In this document: positions 25,841 through 34,773 of the stretch, one piece after another
Numbering within the stretch: position 1 is the stretch's first letter
Layout of the letters: each line of letters starts with the position of its first letter
Assembly (NCBI GenBank): GCA_963714875.1
Contig: CAVQQI010000011.1
Location: 744,001 to 808,000, forward strand
Reading direction: 5' to 3'
Origin: JBAOHV01 sp963714875
GTDB taxonomy: Bacteria > Actinomycetota > Acidimicrobiia > Acidimicrobiales > Microtrichaceae
DNA length: 64,000 nucleotides
Program-made: the position numbers and the translations under genes
Notes under the pieces: generated by a model
What the model was told of the DNA's origin: nothing
The model's input: only the letters and a program-made list of their open reading frames with translations
Databases searched by the model: none

Positions 25841-26929
25841 TCAGCCCAGTACGTCACCGAGCGCCGCGAGGAACTCGTCGTTCTCCTCGGGCGTACCCAG
25901 GGTGACGCGCAGGCAATCGGTCAGGCCCGGCCACGACGCGCAGTTGCGGACCAACACCGAGCGTTCGACGAGGTCGGCCCAGACCTGCTCACCGGAGCGG
26001 TGACGCGGTCGGAACAGGATGAAGTTCGCAGCCGAGGGCCACTGGTCGACCTCGAGCGCGTCGAGTGCGTGCGCCACACGGCCACGTTGCTCGACCAGAC
26101 GGGCGACACGTGCCTGCATCTCGTCCAGATGGTCGAGCGCCAGCAGACCGGCGAGCTGCTTGAGCGCGTCCAGGTGGTACGGCAGCACGACCTTGTCGAG
26201 CTCGTCGACACACCACGTCGGCCCGACCAGGTAGCCCAGCCGCAGCGCCGCGGCCGACCACGTCTTCGAGTAGGTGCGGGTGACCACGATCGAGCGGTCC
26301 TCGTCGACCAGCGACAACGCCGACCACGGCGAGAACTGCCCGTAGGCCTCGTCGACCACCAACAGGCCGTCGACCGACTCGACCGCTGCGAGCACCTCGA
26401 TCACCGTCTCGCGATCCTCGAGCCGGCCGGTCGGGTTGTTCGGCGAGCACAGGAACGTGATCGCAGGACGCACTGCGTGGATCCGGGACACCACCGCATC
26501 GACGTCCAGGGTGAAGTCGTCGTTGCGCGGACCCTCCACCACCTCGGTGCCACACACCCGGGCGATGTGGGAGTGCAGCGCATAGGTCGGCTCGTGGGTC
26601 AGCACGGTGCGCCCGGCTCCCCCGTAGGCCAGACAGAGCGTCTGCAGCACCTCGTTCGAGCCGTTGGCAGCGAACACGTTGGCCATCGACAACCCGCCGG
26701 GGACCACGCCACCCTCGACCTCGGCGATGCGGCTGCGCAACGCCGCGGCGCTGCGGTCGGGATAGCGGTTCCAGGCCAGCCCGCGCATGGCGACCGCGAG
26801 CGACTCGGTGAACGCCGGCGGCGGTGCATCAGGTGCCTCGTTGGTGTTCATCCGCACCCGGACGTCGACCTGGGGCGAGTGGTAGCCGTGCATCAACGCG
26901 ACGTCGTCGCGCACGCTGGGCCGTGCCAT
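25841..26929 (-). CDS. hisC: Histidinol-phosphate aminotransferase
   Basis: PLP transaminase (fold type I, 362 residues) converting imidazole-acetol phosphate to histidinol phosphate. Motifs: RMNTNEAPDAPP, ANGSNEVLQTL, FLCSPNNPTGRLE, VVDEAYGQFS, the Schiff-base Lys in TRTYSKTWSAAALRLGY, and a C-terminal substrate Arg in CLRVTLGTPEEN. ATG 26929 overlaps the hisD stop by one base. In the raw sequence hisC appears fused in frame to part of hisD; this comes from a frame change in hisD, not from a real fusion protein. Confidence 0.95.
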   Translation of the reverse strand: MARPSVRDDVALMHGYHSPQVDVRVRMNTNEAPDAPPPAFTESLAVAMRGLAWNRYPDRSAAALRSRIAEVEGGVVPGGLSMANVFAANGSNEVLQTLCLAYGGAGRTVLTHEPTYALHSHIARVCGTEVVEGPRNDDFTLDVDAVVSRIHAVRPAITFLCSPNNPTGRLEDRETVIEVLAAVESVDGLLVVDEAYGQFSPWSALSLVDEDRSIVVTRTYSKTWSAAALRLGYLVGPTWCVDELDKVVLPYHLDALKQLAGLLALDHLDEMQARVARLVEQRGRVAHALDALEVDQWPSAANFILFRPRHRSGEQVWADLVERSVLVRNCASWPGLTDCLRVTLGTPEENDEFLAALGDVLG

Positions 26930-28250
26930 CAGGACGCCGACCCGTCGTCGGCGTCGAGCAGTCGACGGCGCAGCCGGATCGACTCTGCGTGGGCCTCGAG
27001 GCCCTCGGCCTCGGCCAGCGTGGTGACCGCGTCGGCCAGGCGACCACCGGGGGCGTAGACGGCGCGGTCGACGCTGATCACGTGGTGGTGCTTGAGGAAG
27101 TCGTCCACGGTGAGCGCCGAGGCGAACCGGGCGGTGCCGTAGGTGGGCAGCACATGGCTGGGGCCGGCGAGGTAGTCCCCGACCGAGGCGGGCGACCACG
27201 GCCCCAGGAAGATCGCCCCGGCGTTGCGGATCGACGGCACCAGCGACCCCGGGATCGGCGCACAGCAGCTCCAGGTGCTCCGGTGCCACCAGGTTCGCCA
27301 CCTCGATCGCCGCAGCGGGCGAGTCGACCACCACCGCGTAGCCACCCTCGGCGAGGGTCGAGGCGATCTCCGCCGCACGGGGCGACGCTGCGGTGAGCAG
27401 CCCCACCTGGGCGCTGACCGCATCGGCGACGGCCTCGTCCCAGGTGATGAGCCATGCCAGTCCGTCGGGGCCGTGCTCGGCCTGCAGGATCACGTCGATC
27501 GCGGCCAGCTCGGGCGCCACGGTGCCATCGGCGATGACCACCACCTCGCTGGGGCCGGCGAACGCCGCAGCGACACCGACCGCTCCGGCGACCTCCTGCT
27601 TGGCGAGCGCCACGTACTTGTTGCCCGGGCCACAGATGACGTCGACCGCCGGGATCGACTCGGTGCCGTAGGCCATCGCGGCGATCGCCTGGGCGCCGCC
27701 GACGGCATAGACGTGCTGCACGCCGGCCACCGCCGCCGCAGCCAGGGTGACCTGGCTGACGCGACCGGTCGCCCGGTCCGGCGGGACGCACACGACCACG
27801 TCGGGAACGCCGGCGACGATGGCCGGCACGGCGGTCATCAGGAGCGTGGAGGGGTAGGCGGCGCGACCGCCCGGCACGTAGCAGCCGACCCGGTCGACCG
27901 GCCGCAGGTAGGACCGGATCTGCACGCCGTCGTCGTCGTGGACGACCTCGTCGCGCAGTTGCGCCCGGTGGTGCGCAGCGATCCGCTCCGCAGCGAGCTC
28001 CAGTGCGTCGCGCACCTCCGGGTCGATCGACTCGAGTGCCGACCGCAACTCGGCGGCGGGCACCTCCAGCTCGGCCACGTGCGACGCCGTCGAAGTCGCG
28101 GGTGAACTCGCGCACGGCGACATCGCCCCGCTCACGGACCGCGGCGAGGATCGAACGCACCGAGGCCATGGGCCCGTCGCCGTCGACAGCGGGTCGGGGC
28201 AGGCGACCGGACAGGTCGGCGACGCCGCGGAGGTCCAGACGGTTCAGCAC
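26929..28250 (-). CDS. hisD: Histidinol dehydrogenase, frame-disrupted twice
   Basis: Zinc- and NAD-dependent last enzyme of histidine synthesis. The start (GTG 28250) reads MLNRLDLRG and RERGDVAVREFTRDFDGV. A frame change near 28090 leads to VGCYVPGGRAAYPSTLLM, YAVGGAQAIAAMAYGTESIP, DVICGPGNKYVALAK, GPSEVVVIAD and EHGPDGLAW. A second change near 27255 leads to VPSIRNAGAIFLG, GPSHVLPTYGTARF (zinc ligand region) and HHHVISVD, ending at 26929. All three frames together give a complete HisD of about 440 residues in correct order, so one-base errors are the simplest explanation. Confidence 0.93.
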
Positions 28251-28321
28251 CGCCTCAACGTACCCACCGCGGTCGGGGCGCAGCGAACGAGTACCGGGCG
28301 CACGGGTGCTAGACCGAACAG

Positions 28322-28525
28322 GTGAGTGTGCACGCGGACCTGACCTCGGTGTTGTCCACCCTCGACCAGGTGCTCGAGCGCTTGGAGGAGGCTGCCGGCG
28401 CCGTCGACGGTGACCGACGAGAGGACCTGCTCATCGATCTGTACGAGGTGGAACGACACCTCCGGGCAGCCGTCCGCCGCCTGACCCGCACGGTGAGCGG
28501 GCTCCCCGATCCGGGCAGCCGCTGA
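28322..28525 (+). CDS. Small helical protein of unknown function
   Basis: 67 residues from GTG 28322: VHADLTSVLSTLDQVLERLE, then a helical charged core (REDLLIDLYEVERHLRAAVRRL) ending SGLPDPGSR. No membrane segment, Cys or signal. It is divergent from hisD with 71 bases between and is followed by the structured gene-free stretch. I do not recognise the family; amphipathic heptads suggest a dimeric coiled coil. Confidence 0.55.
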   Translation: MSVHADLTSVLSTLDQVLERLEEAAGAVDGDRREDLLIDLYEVERHLRAAVRRLTRTVSGLPDPGSR

Positions 28526-28594
28526 ACCGAGCGCCCACTCGAGCACTGGCGGTCGAGCACTGGCGGGCTGGGAACCGGGCCGAAAACGGACCCA

Positions 28595-28685
28595 GCGCCC
28601 CGAAGGGCGCCGGGCGGGTGACCTGGGCGGCGGGAGCCCTGGGTCACCATTAACCAGGTGGCGGGAACCTGGTTGCGTCGCAACC
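28595..28685 (-). ncRNA. Candidate 6C-like structured RNA (twin hairpins with identical loops)
   Basis: Read on the minus strand: AACCAGGT-TCCCGCC-ACCTGGTT (28652-28674, 8-bp stem), then GGTGACC-(internal loop)-GGGC-TCCCGCC-GCCC-GGTCACC (28617-28648), then GCGCCC-TTCG-GGGCGC (28595-28610). The two large hairpins have different stems but the same C-rich loop TCCCGCC. A palindrome GGTTGCG-A-CGCAACC (28671-28685) overlaps the 5' edge of the first hairpin and could compete with it. Two C-rich loops followed by a stable hairpin is the layout of actinobacterial 6C RNA. The remaining bases of 28526-28863 include CGAGCACTGGCGG twice (28540-28566) and another inverted repeat. No gene is visible there. 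Confidence 0.5.
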
Positions 28686-28708
28686 TACCCCCGGTGGTGG
28701 GGAGTGTC

Positions 28709-28756
28709 GAGGATGGTGACGACACACCTTGTGGTCGTGGTCACATGCCCATCCTC
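28709..28756. repeat. Inverted repeat downstream of nth
   Basis: GAGGATGG (28709-28716) pairs with CCATCCTC (28749-28756), and GTGAC (28716-28720) can alternatively pair with GTCAC (28740-28744) around a CACCTTGTG tip. It lies about 110 bases past the nth stop and may help end the nth transcript, or be part of the adjacent structured element. Confidence 0.4.
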
Positions 28757-28863
28757 ACCATCGGTGGCCATGACCCCACGCAACCGGCGGATTCCGCTGC
28801 TCGGTGTTGCGCGTCGGGCACGCTGCGCGCGCGATCGTCGCGACTCGTCCGCCCGCCCGCAGC

Positions 28864-29606
28864 TCAGACCTGCGACGACGGGCAGATGTCGGCCAGCACG
28901 CACTCACCGCAGCGAGGGCGGCGAGCGATGCAGACCCGTCGACCGTGCAGGATGAGGCGGAGACTGAACGCTCCTCGCTCGGATGCCGGGACCATCGGGT
29001 TCAGCTCGTACTCGACCTTGACCGGGTCGGTCTCGGTGGTCAGCCCGAGCAGGCCGGACAGCCGCAGGACGTGGGTGTCGACGGGCAGACCCGGAAGTCC
29101 GAGTGCCTCTGCGCGCACCACGTTGGCGGTCTTGCGCCCCACACCCGGCAGCGCCACCAGGTCCTTCATCGAGCCGGGCACCTCACCGCCATGGCGTTCG
29201 ACGAGCGCTCTGGCCATGCCCATGATGCTGCGGGTCTTCGCCTTGTAGAAGCCCGTCGAACGCACCAGCTGCTCGACCTCCTCGGGGTCGGCATCGGCGA
29301 GGTCCTCGGGCGTCGGATACCGCTCGAACAGTGCGGGGGTGACCTTGTTGACCCCGACGTCGGTGGACTGCGCCGACAGGATCGTCGCGGTCAACAGCTC
29401 GTAGGGGTTGGTGTGGTCCAGCTCGCACACGGCATCGGGATAGAGCTGTGCGAGCCGCTCGTTGACCACTCGCGCCCTGCCCTTGGGTGACCGGGGTCGC
29501 CCACGACGAGTCGACGGTCGCGCTCGTCCTGGTCGACGTCAGTCTGCGTGAGGTCAGTCTGCGTGTGGTCAGAACGCTGCAGGTCAGACGGCTCGGGGTC
29601 GGTCAT
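28864..29606 (-). CDS. nth: Endonuclease III, frame-disrupted near its start
   Basis: Base-excision glycosylase/AP lyase for oxidised pyrimidines. Clear marks: NPYELLTATILSAQSTD, helix-hairpin-helix LPGVGRKTANVV with catalytic Lys, VDTHVLRLS with catalytic Asp, and the 4Fe-4S site CX6CX2CX5C (CIARRPRCGECVLADIC). The safe core runs from GTG 29469. The residues just before it in frame (RPRSPKGRARVV) are family-like but have no start; the adjacent frame supplies MTDPEPSDLQRSD from ATG 29606. Adding one G to a GGG run near 29500 would join the two, so the full gene probably begins at 29606. Confidence 0.9.
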
Positions 29607-29632
29607 CGGCCGAACGGTAGCCTCGACCCCTT

Positions 29633-30269
29633 GTGAGCCGCGACGTGCCCCCGCCCCGTCCACCTGCGACCCGATGGGAGTCGCCGTGGCACCCGGCGCT
29701 GGACGAGACGCTCGCCGAGCAGGGTTGGCAGCGGGTGCGCCTGTTGCACGAGATGCGCCGGTCGCTGCCACTCCCCGACGAGGTGCGGGCCGCCACCAGG
29801 GACATCGACGTGGAAGGGTTCCGCGACAGCGATGCCGAGGGGCTGCTGCGCGTCAACAACCGGGCGTTCGCCTGGCACCCCGACCAGGGTGACTGGGACC
29901 GTGCGCGCCTGGACGAGCGCCTGGCGGAGCCGTGGGTCCGCCACGAGGACCTGTTGGTGCACCACACCGACGGCCAGGTCGACGGGTTCTGCTGGACCAA
30001 GGTCCATCCGGCACTCCCCGAGGGCGTCACCGCAGGGACCACGCGAGCCCGCCGGCGAGATCTTCGTCATCGCGGCCGATCCCGATGCCCACGGCACCGG
30101 TCTCGGCCGTGCGCTGACCGTTGCGGGCCTCGACCACATGAGCGCGCTGGGCCTGCGCCTGGGGTTGTTGTACGTCGAGGCCGACAACGAAGCGGCGATC
30201 GCGCTGTACGAGCGACTTGGCTTCCGGGTGCACCACAGCGACGCCGGGTACGCCCGCCCGGACACCTGA
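29633..30269 (+). CDS. Mycothiol synthase-like GNAT acetyltransferase, frame-disrupted
   Basis: Resembles the C-terminal half of MshD, which acetylates Cys-GlcN-inositol in mycothiol synthesis: RVNNRAFAWHPDQGDWD, GFCWTKVHP, then in another frame GEIFVIAADPDAHGTGLGRA (acetyl-CoA loop), LLYVEADNEAAIALYERLGF and HHSDAGYAR. The frame changes near 30045. Full MshD has two GNAT domains and about 300 residues; this has one plus a 50-residue leader, and only 26 bases separate it from nth, so the N-terminal domain is missing rather than miscalled. Activity as a mycothiol synthase is therefore uncertain. Start GTG 29633. Confidence 0.78.
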
Positions 30270-30306
30270 CCAGCGCACCGATTCCACCCACCGAGCTGCG
30301 ATACTG

Positions 30307-30358
30307 CCAACCGTGCTGCGGATCGCGTCGAGTCCGGCGCGATCGGCGACACGGTTGG
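30307..30358. promoter_or_regulatory. 52-bp two-tier palindrome upstream of rlmN
   Basis: CCAACCGTG (30307-30315) pairs with CACGGTTGG (30350-30358); inside, GATCGCG (30321-30327) pairs with CGCGATC (30338-30344). The tiers are separated by symmetric five-base internal loops around a ten-base tip. It lies 37 bases after the mshD-like stop and 27 bases before the rlmN start, so it could end one transcript or regulate the next. Its left arm GTGCTGCGGATCGCGTC matches, with one difference, the reverse complement of the repeats at 40204-40315. Confidence 0.6.
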
Positions 30359-30384
30359 GGGTGGAGGGCTCCTAGGATCCGACG

Positions 30385-31449
30385 GTGCCCGACCAGACCC
30401 GCTACGACCTGGACCGCGACGACTGGTCGACGCTGCTCACCGCCGAGCCCCGCTTCCGCCTCGAGCAGATCTGGAACGGGCTCTACCACCAGGGCAGGGA
30501 TCTGTCCGAGCTGTCGAACGTGCCCGCCGGGTTGCGCCGGCGTCTGGACCGCGACGCGCCGTTGGCGCTGCACCTCGTCACCGAGTCGGTGACCGACGGC
30601 GGCGACACCGTGAAGTTCCTGTGGGAGCTCGACGGCGGCGCGCGGGTCGAGACCGTGCTGATGCACTACGCGGACCGCTCGACGGTCTGTGTCTCCACCC
30701 AGGCCGGCTGTGCCATGGCGTGCAGCTTCTGCGCCACCGGCCAGGCGGGGTTCGAACGTCACCTGAGCACCGGCGAGATCATCGAGCAACTGGCACGGGC
30801 ACGTCAGCGTGCAGCCGAGGGGCCCACGCCGCGACGGGTGTCGAACATCGTGTTCATGGGCATGGGCGAACCGCTCGCGAACTACGACGCCACATGGGCA
30901 GCGGTGCGGCGCATGCACACCGACATGGAGATCGGGGCGCGCCACCTGACGGTGTCGACGGTCGGTCTGGTCCCCGGCATCGACCGCATGGCCGCCGAGC
31001 ACCTGCCGGTCGGCCTCGCGGTCTCGCTGCACGCGGCCGACGACGAACTGCGTGACGAGCTGGTGCCGATCAACCGCCGGTATCCGCTCGAGGTGCTGAT
31101 GGCATCGTGCGAGCGGTACGTCGAGGCGACCAAGCGGCGGTTGAGCTTCGAATGGGCGATGATCGACGGGGTCAACGACCGGTTCGTCGACGCGGAACGC
31201 CTCGCCGACCTGGCCCGCCCGCTGCGGGCGCATGTCAACCTGATCCCGCTGAACCCGACGCCCGGCTACGCGGTGCGCGGCTCGTCGGGCAACCGGGTCC
31301 GTGCGTTCCGCTCCGAGCTCGAACAGCGGGGCGTGAACGTCACGGTGCGCGACACACGCGGCACCGAGATCGATGCGGCGTGCGGGCAGTTCCGCGCCGG
31401 GCACGAGGCGACCCCGGTGCAACGGCCCCGCCGCCGCACCGCTGGCTGA
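30385..31449 (+). CDS. rlmN: 23S rRNA (A2503)-C2 methyltransferase
   Basis: Radical SAM enzyme that methylates A2503 of 23S rRNA and A37 of some tRNAs. 354 residues: an N-terminal domain (FRLEQIWNGLYHQG), the cluster motif CAMACSFCATGQ (CX3CX2C), NIVFMGMGEPLANYD, LTVSTVGLVPGI, AVSLHAADDELRDELVPIN, and the catalytic C-terminal Cys in AACGQFRA together with the first methyl-accepting Cys in QAGCAMAC. Start GTG 30385. An intact frame of normal length. Confidence 0.96.
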   Translation: MPDQTRYDLDRDDWSTLLTAEPRFRLEQIWNGLYHQGRDLSELSNVPAGLRRRLDRDAPLALHLVTESVTDGGDTVKFLWELDGGARVETVLMHYADRSTVCVSTQAGCAMACSFCATGQAGFERHLSTGEIIEQLARARQRAAEGPTPRRVSNIVFMGMGEPLANYDATWAAVRRMHTDMEIGARHLTVSTVGLVPGIDRMAAEHLPVGLAVSLHAADDELRDELVPINRRYPLEVLMASCERYVEATKRRLSFEWAMIDGVNDRFVDAERLADLARPLRAHVNLIPLNPTPGYAVRGSSGNRVRAFRSELEQRGVNVTVRDTRGTEIDAACGQFRAGHEATPVQRPRRRTAG

Positions 31450-31506
31450 GCTCGACGCGCACGAGCAGCCCGCCACGGGTCGACCACCGCACTGCGCTCC
31501 AGCTGA

Positions 31507-32287
31507 TCAGCGCACCAGCGACGGTGTACGACCCTGTGCCCGGATCGCGTCGACGAGCACCTCGCCGCGCTCGACACGTTCACCGGGCCAGATGACCGAC
31601 CGGGTCAGGTGCCCCTCGACCACCGCACCCTCGCCGAGCACCGGAGCTCCCCCGGACCATCGCCAGGTTGGCCCGCAGGTAGTCCGCCGGCGTGGCGCAG
31701 TCGACCACGACACCCGGCTCGTGCACGGCATCGAGGCGACCCTGCTCGAGCGCCGTGCGCCAGACGCGCTCCCACAGACCGCTCGGCTCCGCGGCAAGAT
31801 CCGCGGCGACCGCCCACGGCAGCAGCGACGCAACCACGCCGCTGCGGGGACCGAACGGCAACGCCGAGGAGGTCAGCAGACGGATCCGTTCGCCGTCCCA
31901 ACGGTCCGCGAACCCGGTCAGGTCCGCCCGGTGCCAGGTGTCGCCGTTCACGATGAGTGCCGGCCGCCCGTCGAGCCAGCCCCGCAAGGCCCCGATGGCG
32001 CCCGCGGTGCCGAGCGCACGGTCGCGCTCGTGCGAGACGTGCACCTGTTGCGCACCTGCGTCGCCACGGCGGGCCAGGTGGTCGTGGATCTGCGCCGCCA
32101 GGTGATGGGTGTTGACCGCCACCTCACCCACCGCGGGTGCCAGCGCATCCAGCGACCAGTCCAGCAGGGGGCGGTCGCCGACGGGACACAACGGCTTCGG
32201 GCGCCACCGTGTCAGCGGTGCCAGCCGGGTCCCTGCTCCGGCCGCGAGCACAACACCGGCCAGTGGTGCTGCCAGACTGTCAGCCAT
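31507..32287 (-). CDS. Sugar-1-phosphate nucleotidyltransferase, frame-disrupted
   Basis: NTP-transferase fold: VVLAAGAGTRLAPLTRWRPK (nucleotide loop and Lys), DRPLLDWSLDAL, VNGDTW at the metal Asp, GVVVDCATPADYL. Near 31650 the frame changes; the other frame continues APVLGEGAVVEGHLTRSVIW, the left-handed beta-helix start seen in mannose-1-phosphate guanylyltransferases, to the stop at 31507. Likely makes an NDP-sugar for the envelope; the sugar cannot be told. ATG 32287 shares its CATG with the divergent gene, and no ribosome-binding site is seen. Confidence 0.83.
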
Positions 32288-32666
32288 GTCCGAACGCCGA
32301 TGGTTCAACGCGAACCTCCCCCAGACGCTCTACATCGCCCAGTTCCTGTTGTACATCGATGCGTTCTTCATGGCGCTCGGCGTCCTGTTCGGCGGAGGAC
32401 TGGGCCTGATCGGCATCGTGGCGCTCGCTGCATCGGTCTACGGCGCGTACGGCATCGCCAACGAGCTGAAGCGCGGCTACCAGGTCGCCGTCGTCGCCGC
32501 GTTCCTGCCGCTCACGCTGCGCCTGTTGTTGTTCCTGTTCGGCGTGGAGAGCTTCGGCTACGTGCTCACCTCGGGCAACGTGTTGAACGTGATCTTCCAG
32601 TACGCCCTGATCGCACTGCTGCTGCACCCGATGTCCCGCGAGCACCAGAAGCTCTGGTTCAGCTGA
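32286..32666 (+). CDS. Four-helix membrane protein of unknown function
   Basis: 126 residues with about four hydrophobic segments: LYIAQFLLYIDAFFMALGVL, GLIGIVALAASVYGAYGI, VAVVAAFLPLTLRLLLFLFG, and VLNVIFQYALIALLLH, ending in a polar tail HPMSREHQKLWFS. The start ATG (32286-32288) overlaps the divergent gene's ATG by two bases. I do not recognise the family; hydrophobicity and intact frame make it a firm gene. Confidence 0.75.
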   Translation: MSERRWFNANLPQTLYIAQFLLYIDAFFMALGVLFGGGLGLIGIVALAASVYGAYGIANELKRGYQVAVVAAFLPLTLRLLLFLFGVESFGYVLTSGNVLNVIFQYALIALLLHPMSREHQKLWFS

Positions 32667-32724
32667 GCCCTGGCACAACGTTGCGGAGTGGATCGCGGGG
32701 ATCACCATCGGCGATGATCCTCCC

Positions 32725-33183
32725 ATGGCCATGGACATCCAAGGAATCGCAGGACTCACCGAGCTCGTCGGCACCCATCTGGGCTACTCGGAGTGGATGG
32801 AGATCACCCAGGAGCGGGTGAACACCTTCGCCGACGCGACCGGCGACCACCAGTGGATCCACGTCGATCCCGAGCGCGCCAAGGACGGCCCCTTCGGCGG
32901 CACCATCGCCCACGGCTACCTCACCCTGTCGCTCGGCCCGGCGCTCATGCCGACCATCGCCACGGTCAGCGGCGTGCGCATGGGCGTCAACTACGGCTGC
33001 GGCAAGGTCCGCTTCCTGTCGCCGGTGAAGGTCGGCGCCAACCTGCGGTTGGGAGCGGAACTCACCAAGATCGAGGAGCTGCCCGGCAACGGCGCGCAGG
33101 TCTACATGACCTTCACCTTCGAGATCGAGGGCTCCGAGAAGCCCGCCGCCGTCGCCGAGATCATCTTCCGCTACTACGAGTGA
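32725..33183 (+). CDS. MaoC-family (R)-specific enoyl-CoA hydratase-like protein
   Basis: 152-residue hot-dog fold protein. It shows EWMEITQERVNTFADATGDHQWIHVDPERA and GGTIAHGYLTLSL, the hydratase-2 motif with the Asp/His catalytic pair, then GVNYGCGKVRFLSPVKVGA. Such proteins hydrate enoyl-CoA in fatty-acid turnover. ATG 32725 is followed by MAMDIQGI; normal single-domain length. It lies between a membrane protein and a secreted protein, not in a clear pathway operon. Confidence 0.9.
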   Translation: MAMDIQGIAGLTELVGTHLGYSEWMEITQERVNTFADATGDHQWIHVDPERAKDGPFGGTIAHGYLTLSLGPALMPTIATVSGVRMGVNYGCGKVRFLSPVKVGANLRLGAELTKIEELPGNGAQVYMTFTFEIEGSEKPAAVAEIIFRYYE

Positions 33184-33342
33184 GTTCCTGCGGGTGACCG
33201 CCCAGCTCTCAGGGTGGACCGTCCGGCCCTGACGCCGGCTGGTCGCTGGGACTTCTGCTCGATCGACTTCGGGCACCCACTCGCCGTACGTTCGCTCAGC
33301 CACACGACGGTCTGTGTGGCTCGAACGCGCGGGAGCCCAGAG

Positions 33343-34744
33343 GTGTTCAGGAAGACCTCTCTGTCAGCAATGGTGGTCGCAGTGCCGGCAGCCACGTTGG
33401 GGCTGTTGCCCGCCATGGCCGACCCGGTCGCTGCGGCGCCGTCAGCGCCGAACCAGGGCCGCCTGACGGTCAACGCACAGGTCCCGGGCGACACCTTCCC
33501 CGACACCACGATGAACACCACCGGCACGATCACCGGATTCCAGACGCTGCCGCCTGGACCTCGCCGGCACGGCGACCGACGCCCAGGGCGTCGCGTCGGT
33601 CGGCGTCACGGTGCGCGATCGCGACACCGGGCGGTACGTGCAGCCCAACGGGACCATGGCAGTCGGGTTCGCCATGCTCCCCACCACCCTGGCCACGCCC
33701 GGCGCCACCTCGACGGTGTGGACCCGCACCGTCGACCTGCCGACCGAGGGCGACTACGACGTGATCGCGTTCGCCATCGACACCGCCGGCCAGCAGGATC
33801 CGGCCAGTCCAACGGCGCCACCGCCCGCTACCTGGTGTTCCCCGGCGACGCAGCACCGACCGTCGACGAGTCGCTGCTGGCGCCCGGCCGAGGGCACCGC
33901 GTTCACCGAGTCGCGCATCTTCGTCAGCGGCCGCCTCGAGGACGACCAGCAGATCCGTCAGGCGCAGATGGCCATCCTGAACAGCGCCGGGCGCTACATG
34001 AGCGGCAGCGGCACCTTCACCAGCACCGCCGAGAGCTGGAGGACGGCGTTCCTCAACAGCCCCGGCTCCCCGGGATCGAACTTCTCGTTCACCACACCTG
34101 CACTGCCGGCAGGCTCCTACACGGTGATGATCCGCGGCATCGACCAGCACGAGCAGGTCACCGAGGTTCCCAGCGTGCGCAACGTCACGGTGGACTCCCC
34201 GGCGGCCAACCTGGCGCCGACCGCGACGTTCACCACGAGTTGCGTGGAGAACCGGTGCACCTTCGACGGTCGCGGGTCGACCGACGAGAACGTCCCCGCA
34301 CTGAGCTACACGTGGGACTGGGGCACCGCGCCCGCCTCGTCGAGCACCGGGGCGGTCCCGGTGAAGACCTTCACCTCGGCGGGCACCTTCACCGTGACCC
34401 TCACCGTGACCGACGAGTACGGCATCGCCGCCACCACCTCGCAGCAGGTGACCATCGTCGAGCCCGCCGGCAACGTGGCCCCCACGCCGGTGCTGAACAC
34501 GCCGTCCTGCGCCGGGCTGGTGTGCAACTTCTCCGCCGTGGGCAGCATCGACGCCAACGCAGGGGACTCGCTCACCTACTCCTGGGACTTCGGCGACGGC
34601 CGACCCGCCAGGACCGCCAGCGCACTCAGCACGACCTACCTGGCCGATGGCACCTACGACGTCACCCTGACGGTGACCGACGGCTGGGGTCGAGCGACCG
34701 CGGTGACCCGACAGATCACCGTGAACGCCCTGAGCGCGGTCTGA
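33343..34744 (+). CDS. Secreted PKD-domain protein, frame-disrupted
   Basis: Starts with an export signal (FRKTSLSAMVVAVPAATLGL, LPAMADPVAAAP) from GTG 33343, preceded by GGGAG. The middle is beta-rich, with TVRDRDTGRYVQPNG and FTTPALPAGSYTVMIRGID. Two PKD domains follow near the C-terminus: LSYTWDWG with FTSAGTFTVTLTVTDEYG, and LTYSWDFGDG with YDVTLTVTDGWG. Likely an extracellular binding or adhesion protein. Frame changes near 33545, 33803 and 33887; switching frames restores LDLAGTATDAQGVASVGV and NGATARYLVFPGDAAPTVDE. Three errors in one gene is high, so genuine decay is possible. Confidence 0.75.
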
Positions 34745-34773
34745 CCTGTCCGAGCCGGCCCTAGCCTGCACGT

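Noticed and set aside
25841..28135. Apparent HisD-HisC fusion protein
   Set aside because: The join runs through Arg-rich nonsense where HisD moves to another frame; separate hisC start and hisD stop overlap properly at 26929.
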